DNA of 8,156 nucleotides from Methanosarcinaceae archaeon (GCA_030596385.1 JAUVKD010000023.1:1-8156); one strand, 5' to 3'. Positions 1 through 5,238 are shown, counted from the stretch's first letter. Notes: generated by a model from the letters alone, not told the origin. Made by a program: numbers and translations.

Positions 1-201
1 GCTTATACTCGCCAGATCACAAGTAAGATTTACACGAACATGAATAGTTTCATACATCTTGGAGATAAACCAAATTTAGAAAGCGAGAATTTTCAGCAGA
101 TATGCGGAGTATAATAATTAAGATAAAATCACAAAATTCATGGGTATCTTCATGATATCCATCACTTTGCAAAGCAAACCCATATCATTGGCAAAGCATG
201 C
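1..201. other. Left-edge gap, no assignable gene
   Basis: Two unproven reading frames touch the edge. On the plus strand the frame is open from base 1 to a TAA at 109-111 (36 codons, no start visible); it contains SKIYTN, which loosely recalls the Tyr region at the end of tyrosine recombinases, but 36 open codons are expected by chance. On the minus strand an ATG at 57-55 opens 19 codons to the edge, with a TATA-like TATTATAC around 108-118 upstream. Neither can be called a gene from this window. An 8-bp direct repeat GCAAAGCA occurs at 169-176 and 191-198. Confidence 0.4.
122..160 (-). terminator. Possible terminator after the radical SAM gene
   Basis: Reading the minus strand, a 7-position stem (GGATATC / GATACCC, arms at 154-160 and 142-148, one A-C mismatch, 5-nt loop) is followed by a T-rich tract at 139-122 (GAATTTTGTGATTTTATC). 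Archaeal terminators are mainly U-rich tracts, so this could end the 2373-202 transcript. The stem is imperfect and the tract is broken by other bases. Confidence 0.3.
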
Positions 202-795
202 CTATCTCACATGAAAATCCGCACCAATATCATGTGCAATGCGTTCACATTTTTCAATATCGACTTCAGGCAAACAAACAACCGTCATCCTTGTGCGCAT
301 TCCTATCTCAAGCGCCGCTTTTGTGAAATCAAGCATTGCCTGGTATGAATTGTCGTACACAGGTTTGCACAGTTTGTTGTACAATTCTTCAGACTCGGCA
401 TTAAGACTAACTGACACGGCGTCAAGTCCTGCTTCTTTTAATTCGGAAATTACGTCCCTGTCCGAGTGAATGAGACTGGCATGTCCGTTTGTATCCAGTC
501 TGACGGTAACGTTGCGCTCATGCAACCAATGTATAATCCCAAGAAGTTCATCCAACCGTATCGTAGGTTCGCCAAATCCTGTAAATACCGCTTCTTTGAA
601 TTTTGACAGATCAAGGGGTTCCAATTCATTTATGATCTCATTTATAGTCGGTTCATTTGAAAGGCGCAGGTTGTATCCGTAAACACCGTCTGAATACTCA
701 CGAATGCAGAAAACACAATTCGCGCTACATCTATTTGTGATATTAAGATACAGGTTTCCGTATGCTTCGTAGTAGATCGTATCTTTCGTAGTCAT
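202..795 (-). CDS. TatD-linked-type radical SAM protein
   Basis: A 197-residue radical SAM enzyme. The iron-sulfur motif is CxxxCxxC (C23, C27, C30, in NRCSANCVFC), followed by a GFGEPT segment at 73-78 that fills the SAM-contacting GGE position and by RLDTNGH at 99-105. The compact length, the YLNITNRCSANCVFC start and the SNEP segment after the cysteines fit the small radical SAM family often found beside or fused to TatD nucleases; I recognise the family from memory and its reaction is not known to me. No TatD gene lies in the window. The frame is open back to an ATG at 882, but that would overlap the end of the upstream gene by 53 bp and its first 29 residues look like an out-of-frame shadow. 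The ATG at 795 leaves a 34-bp gap and puts the conserved core at the usual distance. It is the last gene of the cluster that begins at 2373. Confidence 0.85.
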   Translation of the reverse strand: MTTKDTIYYEAYGNLYLNITNRCSANCVFCIREYSDGVYGYNLRLSNEPTINEIINELEPLDLSKFKEAVFTGFGEPTIRLDELLGIIHWLHERNVTVRLDTNGHASLIHSDRDVISELKEAGLDAVSVSLNAESEELYNKLCKPVYDNSYQAMLDFTKAALEIGMRTRMTVVCLPEVDIEKCERIAHDIGADFHVR

Positions 796-829
796 GTTGT
801 TTTTACCATAAATACCAGCATATGTATTT

Positions 830-1180
830 TCAGTGTTCCCACATGCCGTTTTCAATGATCTCATATTTATCCGGTACGGCATTTAAGAAATACATCCATA
901 CGGAGATTCCACATTCAATATGAACAATCTCGCGCGTAAACCAGATACCTTCAAATTCATCAAGACATTTGAGCATATCATAATCTACTTCGTATACCTC
1001 GCCGGTAATTTTAGATAGGAATGGAGAATCATTTTCAGATTTTACAACACCAGGAAATTTGCCAAGATCCAGCATCGTGTACATTTCCGATGTCTTTGTT
1101 GCACAGACGAATCTCGCATTTTTTAGTTTATCATGGTTCAGGTAATATAATTTCAATGAACCATATGCGAATACGTACAT
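830..1180 (-). CDS. AIG2-like gamma-glutamylcyclotransferase family protein
   Basis: A 116-residue protein of the AIG2/GGCT fold. It starts MYVFAYGSLK, with the YGSL loop (residues 6-9) that binds the substrate carboxylate, then a FPG turn (42-44), and LDEFEG at 73-78, where E77 is the expected general acid/base. The length is normal for the family. Known members turn gamma-glutamyl-amino acids or gamma-glutamylamines into 5-oxoproline, but small prokaryotic members are poorly defined and the substrate here is unknown. Its ATG lies two bases after the TAA of the flavoprotein gene (TAACAATG), with no clear ribosome binding site of its own, so translation is probably coupled. Cytoplasmic: no signal peptide or membrane segment. 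Confidence 0.8.
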   Translation of the reverse strand: MYVFAYGSLKLYYLNHDKLKNARFVCATKTSEMYTMLDLGKFPGVVKSENDSPFLSKITGEVYEVDYDMLKCLDEFEGIWFTREIVHIECGISVWMYFLNAVPDKYEIIENGMWEH

Positions 1181-1182
1181 TG

Positions 1183-2373
1183 TTATGCAAATCCCATATT
1201 CATTCCAAGTAGCGTCTTTTTGACAGGATCGGGCAAGCGTCCGCGCTGCAATGATTTCATGTGTTCTGATGATATTAATTTAACAGCGGATGACATCATT
1301 GTATCGGAACGCATCAGACCGTCCATGAGTTTTCTTACATACAGGGCGGTTTTGATCTCAAGTCCTATCTGTTCTCTCCACCTTTTATCATATTCCGTCA
1401 GCGCGCATTTGCCGTTTAAGAACTGTGCAGCAGTTTCGCCTGCTATTTTTCCTGCAACCATTGCTGTAGGGATTCCGCCGCCGTTGGTTGCGATAAGATG
1501 CCCTGCGGCATCACCCACTATGAGGGTATCTTCCGTAACAGTTACTTTTGGAGAACCGCCAACAGGCACAAGTCCGGATATAATAGAAACGATTTTACCG
1601 TTTTTTAGTTTTTCACTTGCAACCGGATGTTCATACATGAACCTGTGAAGATAATCGCGAACTGATACACCTTTTTCACACAAGGCGTTACGGATACCCA
1701 CTCCGATATTTGCGCTGTCACCGCCCTGTGATATGATCCAGGCATATCCACCAGGCACATAATCCCGACCAAAATACATCTCAACGGATTCTGTGTCAAC
1801 ATCCACTCCCGTAAGTTCGTATTCCAGTGCTGTTGCCATTCCCATTGGATCAGGTTCACCGATCAACCCTTTGGATTTTGCAATCATGGAATTGGGACCG
1901 TCTGCTCCTATGACAACTTTTGAATTTATGGTATGTTTTCCAAAGATACCGTCCGTTTCGATTGTTGTACCATCAATGGATATTACATTTGTCCCGATTA
2001 AAAGCTGTGCACCCGCCCTGGCTGCTTCTTTCACCAGGTATTTATCAAACCGACGTCGATCAAGAGCATCTGCATTAACTTCAAAACCCTTGGAATCCCC
2101 ATTAGGGGAGATAAATCTCTGGTAATTTGTAGTTGTAAGTACACAGTCTGCCGGATAATCCTTAAGAGTATAAGGCAGTTTAGCATCAGGGATAAGTTCC
2201 TGCAACTCTTCATAGTGGGGCAGGAAACCGCCGGTTTGGAGTGGTATTCCTATATCTTTTTTCTTATCGATCAGCAAAACAGATGCACCGTCTTGTGCTG
2301 CATATGTGGCGGCTGTTGAACCTGCGGGTCCGGCACCCACGATAATTATGTCATAGAAGTCTTGTGGCGTCAT
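1183..2373 (-). CDS. Geranylgeranyl reductase family FAD-dependent oxidoreductase
   Basis: A 396-residue flavoprotein of the archaeal geranylgeranyl reductase family, which saturates isoprenoid double bonds in membrane lipids or quinone-type side chains. Visible in order: N-terminal FAD dinucleotide fold GAGPAG (13-18) with acidic D36 for the FAD ribose; DRRRFDKYLV (105-114); the second FAD motif GADGPNS (156-162); YAW at 210-212; GDAAG (287-291); and NGGGIPTAMVAG (297-308). The family's usual YxWxFP substrate motif reads YAWIIS here, so F and P are missing. This may be a paralogue with a different isoprenoid substrate rather than the main digeranylgeranylglycerophospholipid reductase. I chose the ATG at 2373 because the FAD fold then starts at about residue 8; an ATG at 2436 would add 21 unconserved residues and lies beside the TATA box. 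First gene of the minus-strand cluster. Confidence 0.85.
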   Translation of the reverse strand: MTPQDFYDIIIVGAGPAGSTAATYAAQDGASVLLIDKKKDIGIPLQTGGFLPHYEELQELIPDAKLPYTLKDYPADCVLTTTNYQRFISPNGDSKGFEVNADALDRRRFDKYLVKEAARAGAQLLIGTNVISIDGTTIETDGIFGKHTINSKVVIGADGPNSMIAKSKGLIGEPDPMGMATALEYELTGVDVDTESVEMYFGRDYVPGGYAWIISQGGDSANIGVGIRNALCEKGVSVRDYLHRFMYEHPVASEKLKNGKIVSIISGLVPVGGSPKVTVTEDTLIVGDAAGHLIATNGGGIPTAMVAGKIAGETAAQFLNGKCALTEYDKRWREQIGLEIKTALYVRKLMDGLMRSDTMMSSAVKLISSEHMKSLQRGRLPDPVKKTLLGMNMGFA

Positions 2374-2438
2374 GATGTATAGATGTTGTGTGGTAATGAT
2401 ACAAAACGATTTTGATGTTGGCTCTGATAATTGCACAA

Positions 2439-2448
2439 ATATAATAGA
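2439..2448 (-). promoter_or_regulatory. TATA box for the flavoprotein cluster
   Basis: Minus strand TATTATATTT, about 66-75 bases upstream of the ATG at 2373. Transcription would begin roughly 25 bases further on, near 2415, giving a leader of about 40 bases. A second weaker TATTTAT occurs around 2494-2500. Placement is by pattern only. Confidence 0.4.
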
Positions 2449-2468
2449 TTCACATCAAAAGAAAATAG

Positions 2469-2480
2469 AAAGGCGCCTTT
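2469..2480. promoter_or_regulatory. 12-bp perfect palindrome upstream of a promoter
   Basis: AAAGGCGCCTTT is a perfect palindrome about 20 bp upstream of the TATA box at 2439-2448, where an archaeal activator could bind. It is GC-rich inside AT-rich DNA. No other copy was noticed in the window, so a role in regulation is only a possibility. Confidence 0.25.
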
Positions 2481-2499
2481 GACAGATTAGCCACAATAA

Positions 2500-2664
2500 A
2501 TACACGTGTTTTTTCGCCCATTCCCACACTACAGACCGATAAGATCTTTCGCATACATTGAAAGAATCACAGATTCTACAGTTGAATTTTGCTATCTTGG
2601 CTACCGGATAATTCCGGAAGATAATAAAAAAGTCTACTTCCTTGTGGGGTTTCCGCTTTTGTAG
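2500..2664 (+). pseudogene. Coding-like plus-strand segment, possible gene relic
   Basis: Plus-strand frame open from a TAA at 2497-2499 to a TAG at 2662-2664 (54 codons). The inferred peptide looks protein-like, for example SFAYIERITDSTVEFCYLGY and RIIPEDNKKVYFLVGFPLL, with varied, non-repetitive composition. The only start is a GTG at 2506 with no ribosome binding site, so it looks like the 3' part of a lost gene. I do not recognise the family. The opposite strand in the same register is also open (2670 down to 2455) and has a CRIC...C stretch, so strand choice is not certain. Confidence 0.3.
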
Positions 2665-2682
2665 TATTTAGATGGAGGTTGT

Positions 2683-2760
2683 ATGTTAAACGTTGTGACG
2701 ACAAGTCATGCTCCTCAACTGCTTGCAGTTGATTATGCCTTAACAACGTTTAACCTTTAA
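2683..2760 (+). CDS. Possible 25-residue peptide inside a hairpin
   Basis: ATG at 2683 preceded by a strong GGAGGT (2674-2679), followed by 24 more sense codons (starting MLNVVTTSHAPQ) and a TAA. It is in the same frame as the open segment ending at 2664. The ORF coincides with the nested hairpin at 2685-2754, so the sequence is probably shaped by base pairing rather than by peptide function. It may be a regulatory leader peptide, the tail of a broken gene, or chance. Confidence 0.2.
   Translation: MLNVVTTSHAPQLLAVDYALTTFNL
2685..2754. repeat. Large nested inverted repeat (three stacked stems)
   Basis: Outer perfect 12-bp arms GTTAAACGTTGT (2685-2696) and ACAACGTTTAAC (2743-2754); middle arms AAGTCAT (2703-2709) and ATGCCTT (2735-2741), six of seven paired; inner perfect 8-bp arms TCAACTGC (2715-2722) and GCAGTTGA (2725-2732) around a TT loop. 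The three stems nest within 70 bases. It lies 20 bp past the stop of the cupin gene (minus strand), so it could protect the 3' end of that mRNA, but no T-run follows it on that strand as a terminator would need. It could also be a palindromic mobile-element end. Confidence 0.7.
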
Positions 2761-2774
2761 ACCAAAAATCGCGG

Positions 2775-3113
2775 TTACAGCACTCGTGTCTTATTTTCCG
2801 GTCTTGGTGTCTTTACGACAAGGAAACGAAATACAGAATCACTCTTATTCAGTAAGCGATGCGGAATCCGTGCAGGACTCTCTATAAGATGATTTGCCAC
2901 GACTTCCTCTTGCTCTTTACCAATCTCAACGATGCCGCGTCCTTCAAGTATGTAGAAAAATACATCAACCGGGGTTGCGTGGAGTTTCAACGCTTCCCCG
3001 GGTTGCAACGTGATGTGCACTGCCTGTGCATCCTTTGTATCATAGATCATCGATACATTAACCCCATGTGGATTTGGATGCAGAGGAGCTGACAGCACAT
3101 CGACTATCTTCAT
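2775..3113 (-). CDS. Small single-domain cupin protein
   Basis: A 112-residue cupin (beta-barrel). Motif 1 spans residues 39-60 (G39, H45, D50, ILEGRG 55-60); motif 2 spans about 74-89, with IPHRLLN holding H85 and N89. Against the canonical G(X)5HXH(X)3-4E(X)6G, the second His is T47 and the Glu position is V51, so only H45 and H85 of the four usual metal ligands remain, with D50 nearby. From memory, small cupins of methanogens share a TPVDVFFY(I/V)LEG core, so this may be a family trait rather than damage. Function unknown: it could bind a small ligand or a metal weakly. Its ATG overlaps the stop of the Dsr-like gene as ATGA, which argues for coupled translation and a joint role. No signal peptide. 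Confidence 0.85.
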   Translation of the reverse strand: MKIVDVLSAPLHPNPHGVNVSMIYDTKDAQAVHITLQPGEALKLHATPVDVFFYILEGRGIVEIGKEQEEVVANHLIESPARIPHRLLNKSDSVFRFLVVKTPRPENKTRVL

Positions 3114-3784
3114 CCCAACACGTCCTTTTTGAACTCTTCAAATCCGATCCGATCAATAAAGTCGCCTATTCGTTCCTTTTGATTTGCGTTTTCTTTGTAG
3201 TAATCGAAGATGGCCTGAGTTACTTTCTTTGCATCGTCAATCGACTCAATATGAGTCAGTTCCTTTGCGATCCTCGGTTTCTTGCCGGCTTCCCCGCCCA
3301 CAACTACCTTGAAGCCGTTCTTGAACCCGAAAAACCCAATATCTTTTACCCATGACTCAGCACAGCAGTTCGGACAGCCGGATACGCCGATCTTGAATTT
3401 TGCCGGAAGGTTCATGCCATGATATTCATCATGGAGTGCAAGACCAAGACTAAGGCTGTCTGCGATGCCTTTCTTGCAGAAAGTAGTTCCAGGGCAGATC
3501 TTAACACTCCGAACGCAAAGCCCTATTGCAGCACCCGGGCTCATCCCGAGGTCATTCCATACGTTATCGATATCCTCTTCTTTTAAACCCACAAGAACCA
3601 TCCGCTGCGCGCTTGTGATCTTTATAGCGGCTGCACCATATTTCTGTGCAGTGTCAGCGATCTTGTGCAGGGTCTCAGGCGTTACCACACCAGCAGGAGT
3701 GTCGGGTGCTATTGCATAAGTCTCCCGGTCCCTCTGCAGGACTGCTCCTTTATCTAACAGGTCTGTTTTCTTTTCATTACTCAT
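3110..3784 (-). CDS. Small dissimilatory sulfite reductase-like protein (siroheme/4Fe-4S)
   Basis: A 224-residue nitrite/sulfite reductase-type protein. An N-terminal ferredoxin-like half (about residues 10-75) contains ITSAQRMVLVGL, whose R61 matches the siroheme-contacting Arg region. The 4Fe-4S/siroheme half has CPGTTFC (C97, C103: CX5C) and CPNCC (C137, C141: CX3C), the complete set of four cluster ligands. Full sulfite reductases are about twice this length or more; this single-repeat size fits the Dsr-like proteins found widely in methanogens, which are proposed to handle sulfite or related sulfur or nitrogen oxides but whose substrate is unproven. No added ferredoxin domain is present, so electrons must come from a partner. 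AGGTGA sits 4 bases before the ATG. The gene follows the rubrerythrin by 20 bp and overlaps the cupin by 4 bp. Confidence 0.85.
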   Translation of the reverse strand: MSNEKKTDLLDKGAVLQRDRETYAIAPDTPAGVVTPETLHKIADTAQKYGAAAIKITSAQRMVLVGLKEEDIDNVWNDLGMSPGAAIGLCVRSVKICPGTTFCKKGIADSLSLGLALHDEYHGMNLPAKFKIGVSGCPNCCAESWVKDIGFFGFKNGFKVVVGGEAGKKPRIAKELTHIESIDDAKKVTQAIFDYYKENANQKERIGDFIDRIGFEEFKKDVLG

Positions 3785-3804
3785 TGTGTCACCTTTTTTT
3801 GAAT

Positions 3805-4188
3805 TTACCAGCCATGCGCATCAAATCGCATGAGAATGCCTTTGAGCCCGGCTTTGTGCCGACCCTCATCTTTTGATGCCCGTTCGAAGAACCGGGCCGC
3901 GTCAATGTTTCCTTCCTCTTCGGCTACCTTTGCAGCATCTGCTTTTTCGGTTTCAGCCATAGTCTCGCCTTTGAGCATCATCTCAATGTTCGCCTTTGTG
4001 CCCTTGATCATACCGAGAAGTTCAGCAACCTCTGCGCCATGCCATGCCTCATCCATAGCAAGCTGCCTGAAGTACATGGCTGCGGTGTGGTGTCCCTCAC
4101 GCTCTGCCTGCTTTGACATTGCAAGATATAGCGCTACTTCCGTAGTTTCTCCCTTTAAATTTGCTTTAAGTTCACTTTCTGTGGTCAT
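3805..4188 (-). CDS. Rubrerythrin-like diiron protein without rubredoxin domain
   Basis: A 127-residue four-helix ferritin-like protein. Diiron ligand pattern: E14 and E17 in helix 1 (KGETTEVALY), DEAWH with E47 and H50 (ExxH), EEEGN around 90-94, and DEGRH with E108 and H111 (ExxH). The C-terminal rubredoxin-like domain (two CxxC) of classical rubrerythrin is absent, so this is the short 'erythrin' form. Rubrerythrins reduce hydrogen peroxide in anaerobes; here the electron donor would have to be a separate protein. GGAG lies about 10 bases before the ATG. First gene of the operon with the Dsr-like protein and the cupin. There is a TATA box and a dyad upstream. Cytoplasmic. Confidence 0.85.
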   Translation of the reverse strand: MTTESELKANLKGETTEVALYLAMSKQAEREGHHTAAMYFRQLAMDEAWHGAEVAELLGMIKGTKANIEMMLKGETMAETEKADAAKVAEEEGNIDAARFFERASKDEGRHKAGLKGILMRFDAHGW

Positions 4189-4227
4189 TTGTTAAGTTCT
4201 CCACGTATTGTTGTTTTATATTATCGG

Positions 4228-4248
4228 GTAAACTTTGTAGCAGTTTAC
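4228..4248. promoter_or_regulatory. Inverted-repeat operator candidate at the rubrerythrin promoter
   Basis: Perfect 7-bp arms GTAAACT (4228-4234) and AGTTTAC (4242-4248) with a 7-bp spacer. The centre-to-centre distance of 14 bp suits a dimeric winged-helix repressor that reads well over one DNA turn. It lies 11 bp downstream of the TATA box, over the expected start of transcription near 4233, the usual place for an archaeal repressor. Confidence 0.5.
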
Positions 4249-4258
4249 TAGTATTGTG

Positions 4259-4267
4259 ATATATATT
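4259..4267 (-). promoter_or_regulatory. TATA box of the rubrerythrin operon
   Basis: Minus strand AATATATAT, about 71-79 bases upstream of the ATG at 4188. Predicted transcription start is near 4233, leaving a leader of about 45 bases with a GGAG. A further TTATATAC-like stretch at about 4272-4280 is an alternative. Confidence 0.5.
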
Positions 4268-4287
4268 GCGAGTATATAATATTATAG

Positions 4288-4300
4288 TACGATAATCGTA
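4288..4300. promoter_or_regulatory. 13-bp dyad upstream of the rubrerythrin TATA box
   Basis: TACGAT-A-ATCGTA, a perfect 6+6 dyad about 20 bp upstream of the TATA box, in the position of an activator site. A 12-bp AT-only palindrome (TATAATATTATA, 4275-4286) lies between them. The sequence differs from the 4228-4248 dyad, so a different protein would bind, if any. Confidence 0.3.
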
Positions 4301-4315
4301 TACAAATCTATGGCG

Positions 4316-4552
4316 TCATTCTAGCATATGTGACAATAAAGTTAGACAGTCATATACCAATATCCGCATCGTCCACGTCATCAAATATCCAAAATGAACT
4401 TTATCAATATTGAATGAACTTGATTCGGGAAGATTGTTTCGGCCACTCCCAAAATATCTTACGCGATGTTGAATCACTTTTTTTCCGTGTCGTTCATTCC
4501 ATACTTCAGCATATCTAATTTTATCGCCTTACTTGATTTTGCGAATGAATGT
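4316..4552 (-). pseudogene. Decayed N-terminal fragment of an IS transposase
   Basis: Minus-strand frame from 4552 to a TGA at 4318-4316, 78 codons in one register broken by one TAA at 4531-4529. Reading through it gives FIRKIK-stop-GDKIRYAEVWNERHG, then KKVIQHRVRYFGSGRNNLP and SFNIDKVHFGYL. This matches the layout of IS4/IS1634-like transposase N-termini as I know them: a short F(I/V)RK opening, a two-strand unit ending in RYxG, then an NLP...F.IDK(I/V)HFGYL linker. The start codon position reads ACA (4552-4550), the stop may replace a Ser codon, and the downstream catalytic DDE domain is absent: the sequence ends in the rubrerythrin promoter region. So it is dead, 5'-only and old. The family is from memory; transposase origin is more certain than the IS subgroup. 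Confidence 0.65.
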
Positions 4553-4823
4553 TTTGTGTCCAGTAATAATTGTAGTGCATATACACCACATATATGTTAA
4601 CTTTTTCTTATTGGATTGTAGGATAATTTTGTGGCACTGAGTAAGCTTTTCGAGCCAAAAATAGATTGAGAAATTTACGAAATTGCAAGCCTAACTTGGC
4701 GCCATGCCACGCCATAATTGTGGTGATAAGGCATAAGCTTTTTAATCATATAATGCATAAATACATTTAATTAGTTACAATGATTTAAATATTAAAACAT
4801 AATATAAAATTTACATAAATTGA
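4553..4823. other. AT-rich gap between transposase relic and Sec61-beta promoter
   Basis: No convincing gene on either strand. It holds an imperfect 7-bp inverted repeat TGTAGTG/CACCACA (4571-4577, 4584-4590), which could be an old insertion-sequence end near the relic's 5' side, a T-rich tract at 4600-4607, and a GC-rich hairpin at 4704-4734. The minus strand has a 19-codon ORF starting at the ATG of 4734 with no support. Confidence 0.5.
4704..4742 (+). terminator. GC-rich hairpin followed by a short T-run
   Basis: Outer arms ATGCC (4704-4708) and GGCAT (4730-4734), inner arms GCCAT (4711-4715) and GTGGT (4720-4724, two G-U pairs) around AATT, then AAGCTTTTT (4735-4743). It stands out from the AT-rich surroundings. 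It looks like an intrinsic-type terminator on the plus strand but no plus-strand gene precedes it, so it may mark an unannotated small RNA or be a relic. Confidence 0.25.
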
Positions 4824-4833
4824 ATTATATTAA
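4824..4833 (+). promoter_or_regulatory. TATA box for Sec61-beta
   Basis: ATTATATTAA about 62-71 bases upstream of the ATG at 4895. Transcription would start near 4857, giving a leader of just under 40 bases that includes the GGAG at 4885-4888. The region is so AT-rich that other TATA-like words (around 4738-4756) are also possible. Confidence 0.35.
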
Positions 4834-4894
4834 CTTGTAAGAACCGTAATTATCATATCAAATAATTGTAGTACAATAATACATGGAGATAACA

Positions 4895-5065
4895 ATGGCA
4901 AAAAAATCAAGTGGCAATGGACTCATGTCATCCGCAGGTCTTATGCGATATTATGATGCCGATAAAAGAGCAATACACGTTGACCCGAAAACAGTAGTTA
5001 CGTTTGGGGTTTTATTAGGGATTGCACTCTTGTTTTTAAGTGCAAGTTTTGGCCTCTGGCCGTAG
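4895..5065 (+). CDS. Preprotein translocase subunit Sec61-beta
   Basis: A 56-residue tail-anchored protein of the archaeal Sec61-beta (SecG-equivalent) family, the small non-essential subunit beside SecY and SecE in the protein-conducting channel. The N-terminal part is cytosolic with the hallmark SSAGLMRYYD (about 12-21), then IHVDPKTVV, followed by one C-terminal membrane helix (about residues 34-54, FGVLLGIALLFLSASFGLW) with a very short outer end. Length is normal. I chose the ATG at 4895 rather than the in-frame ATG at 4883 because GGAG (4885-4888) sits 6 bases before it and MAKKSSG is the usual family start; the earlier ATG would place the ribosome site inside the gene. Single-gene unit with its own promoter and 3' structure. 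Confidence 0.93.
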   Translation: MAKKSSGNGLMSSAGLMRYYDADKRAIHVDPKTVVTFGVLLGIALLFLSASFGLWP

Positions 5066-5131
5066 TTGCCATATCTGGTCAGGATTTCTGAGACTTTTAG
5101 ACATATTCCGGATAAATGGAATAATGGCAAC
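5065..5131 (+). other. Multi-stem structure directly after the Sec61-beta stop
   Basis: Perfect 8-bp arms GTTGCCAT (5065-5072, starting at the last base of the stop codon) and ATGGCAAC (5124-5131) enclose two smaller hairpins: TCAG/CTGA around 5079-5091 and ATTCC (5105-5109)/GGAAT (5118-5122). This would fold as a three-way junction in the 3' UTR. Its role could be mRNA stability or a processed small RNA. No T-run follows directly. Confidence 0.4.
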
Positions 5132-5179
5132 GTAAGTTAACCATAGAGGATACTAATCTTTTACGTAGTTGAGTGACTG

Positions 5180-5238
5180 CTGCGCTTGCAAGGCGTGCAG
5201 GACAAGGAGAACATAGAGGAGCATTGCTTTTTTTCTTT
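5180..5238 (+). terminator. T-rich terminator of the Sec61-beta transcript
   Basis: A 6-bp stem CTGCGC (5180-5185) / GTGCAG (5195-5200, one G-U) is followed after 27 bases by GCTTTTTTTCTTT (5226-5238), a run of seven T, C, three T. Archaeal termination depends mainly on such T-tracts, so the end of the plus-strand transcript is expected here. CATAGAGGA occurs twice nearby (5142-5150 and 5212-5220). Confidence 0.5.

Noticed and set aside
796..882. N-terminal extension of the radical SAM gene to the ATG at 882
   Set aside because: It overlaps the upstream cyclotransferase-like gene by 53 bp and the added residues show no family features.
2662..2664. TAG as a possible pyrrolysine codon joining the two plus-strand segments
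   Set aside because: TAG is the normal stop of three solid genes here (radical SAM, Sec61-beta, ATPase), and nothing supports readthrough.
2455..2670. Minus-strand frame open for about 71 codons with CRICDSFNVC
   Set aside because: No ATG, begins after a TAA, and the plus strand in the same register reads more like protein; the cysteine spacing fits no zinc motif I know.
4393..4421. Direct repeat AATGAACTT (4393-4401, 4413-4421) flanking the palindrome CAATATTG
   Set aside because: It falls inside the transposase relic's coding frame, where it encodes ordinary residues; probably chance.
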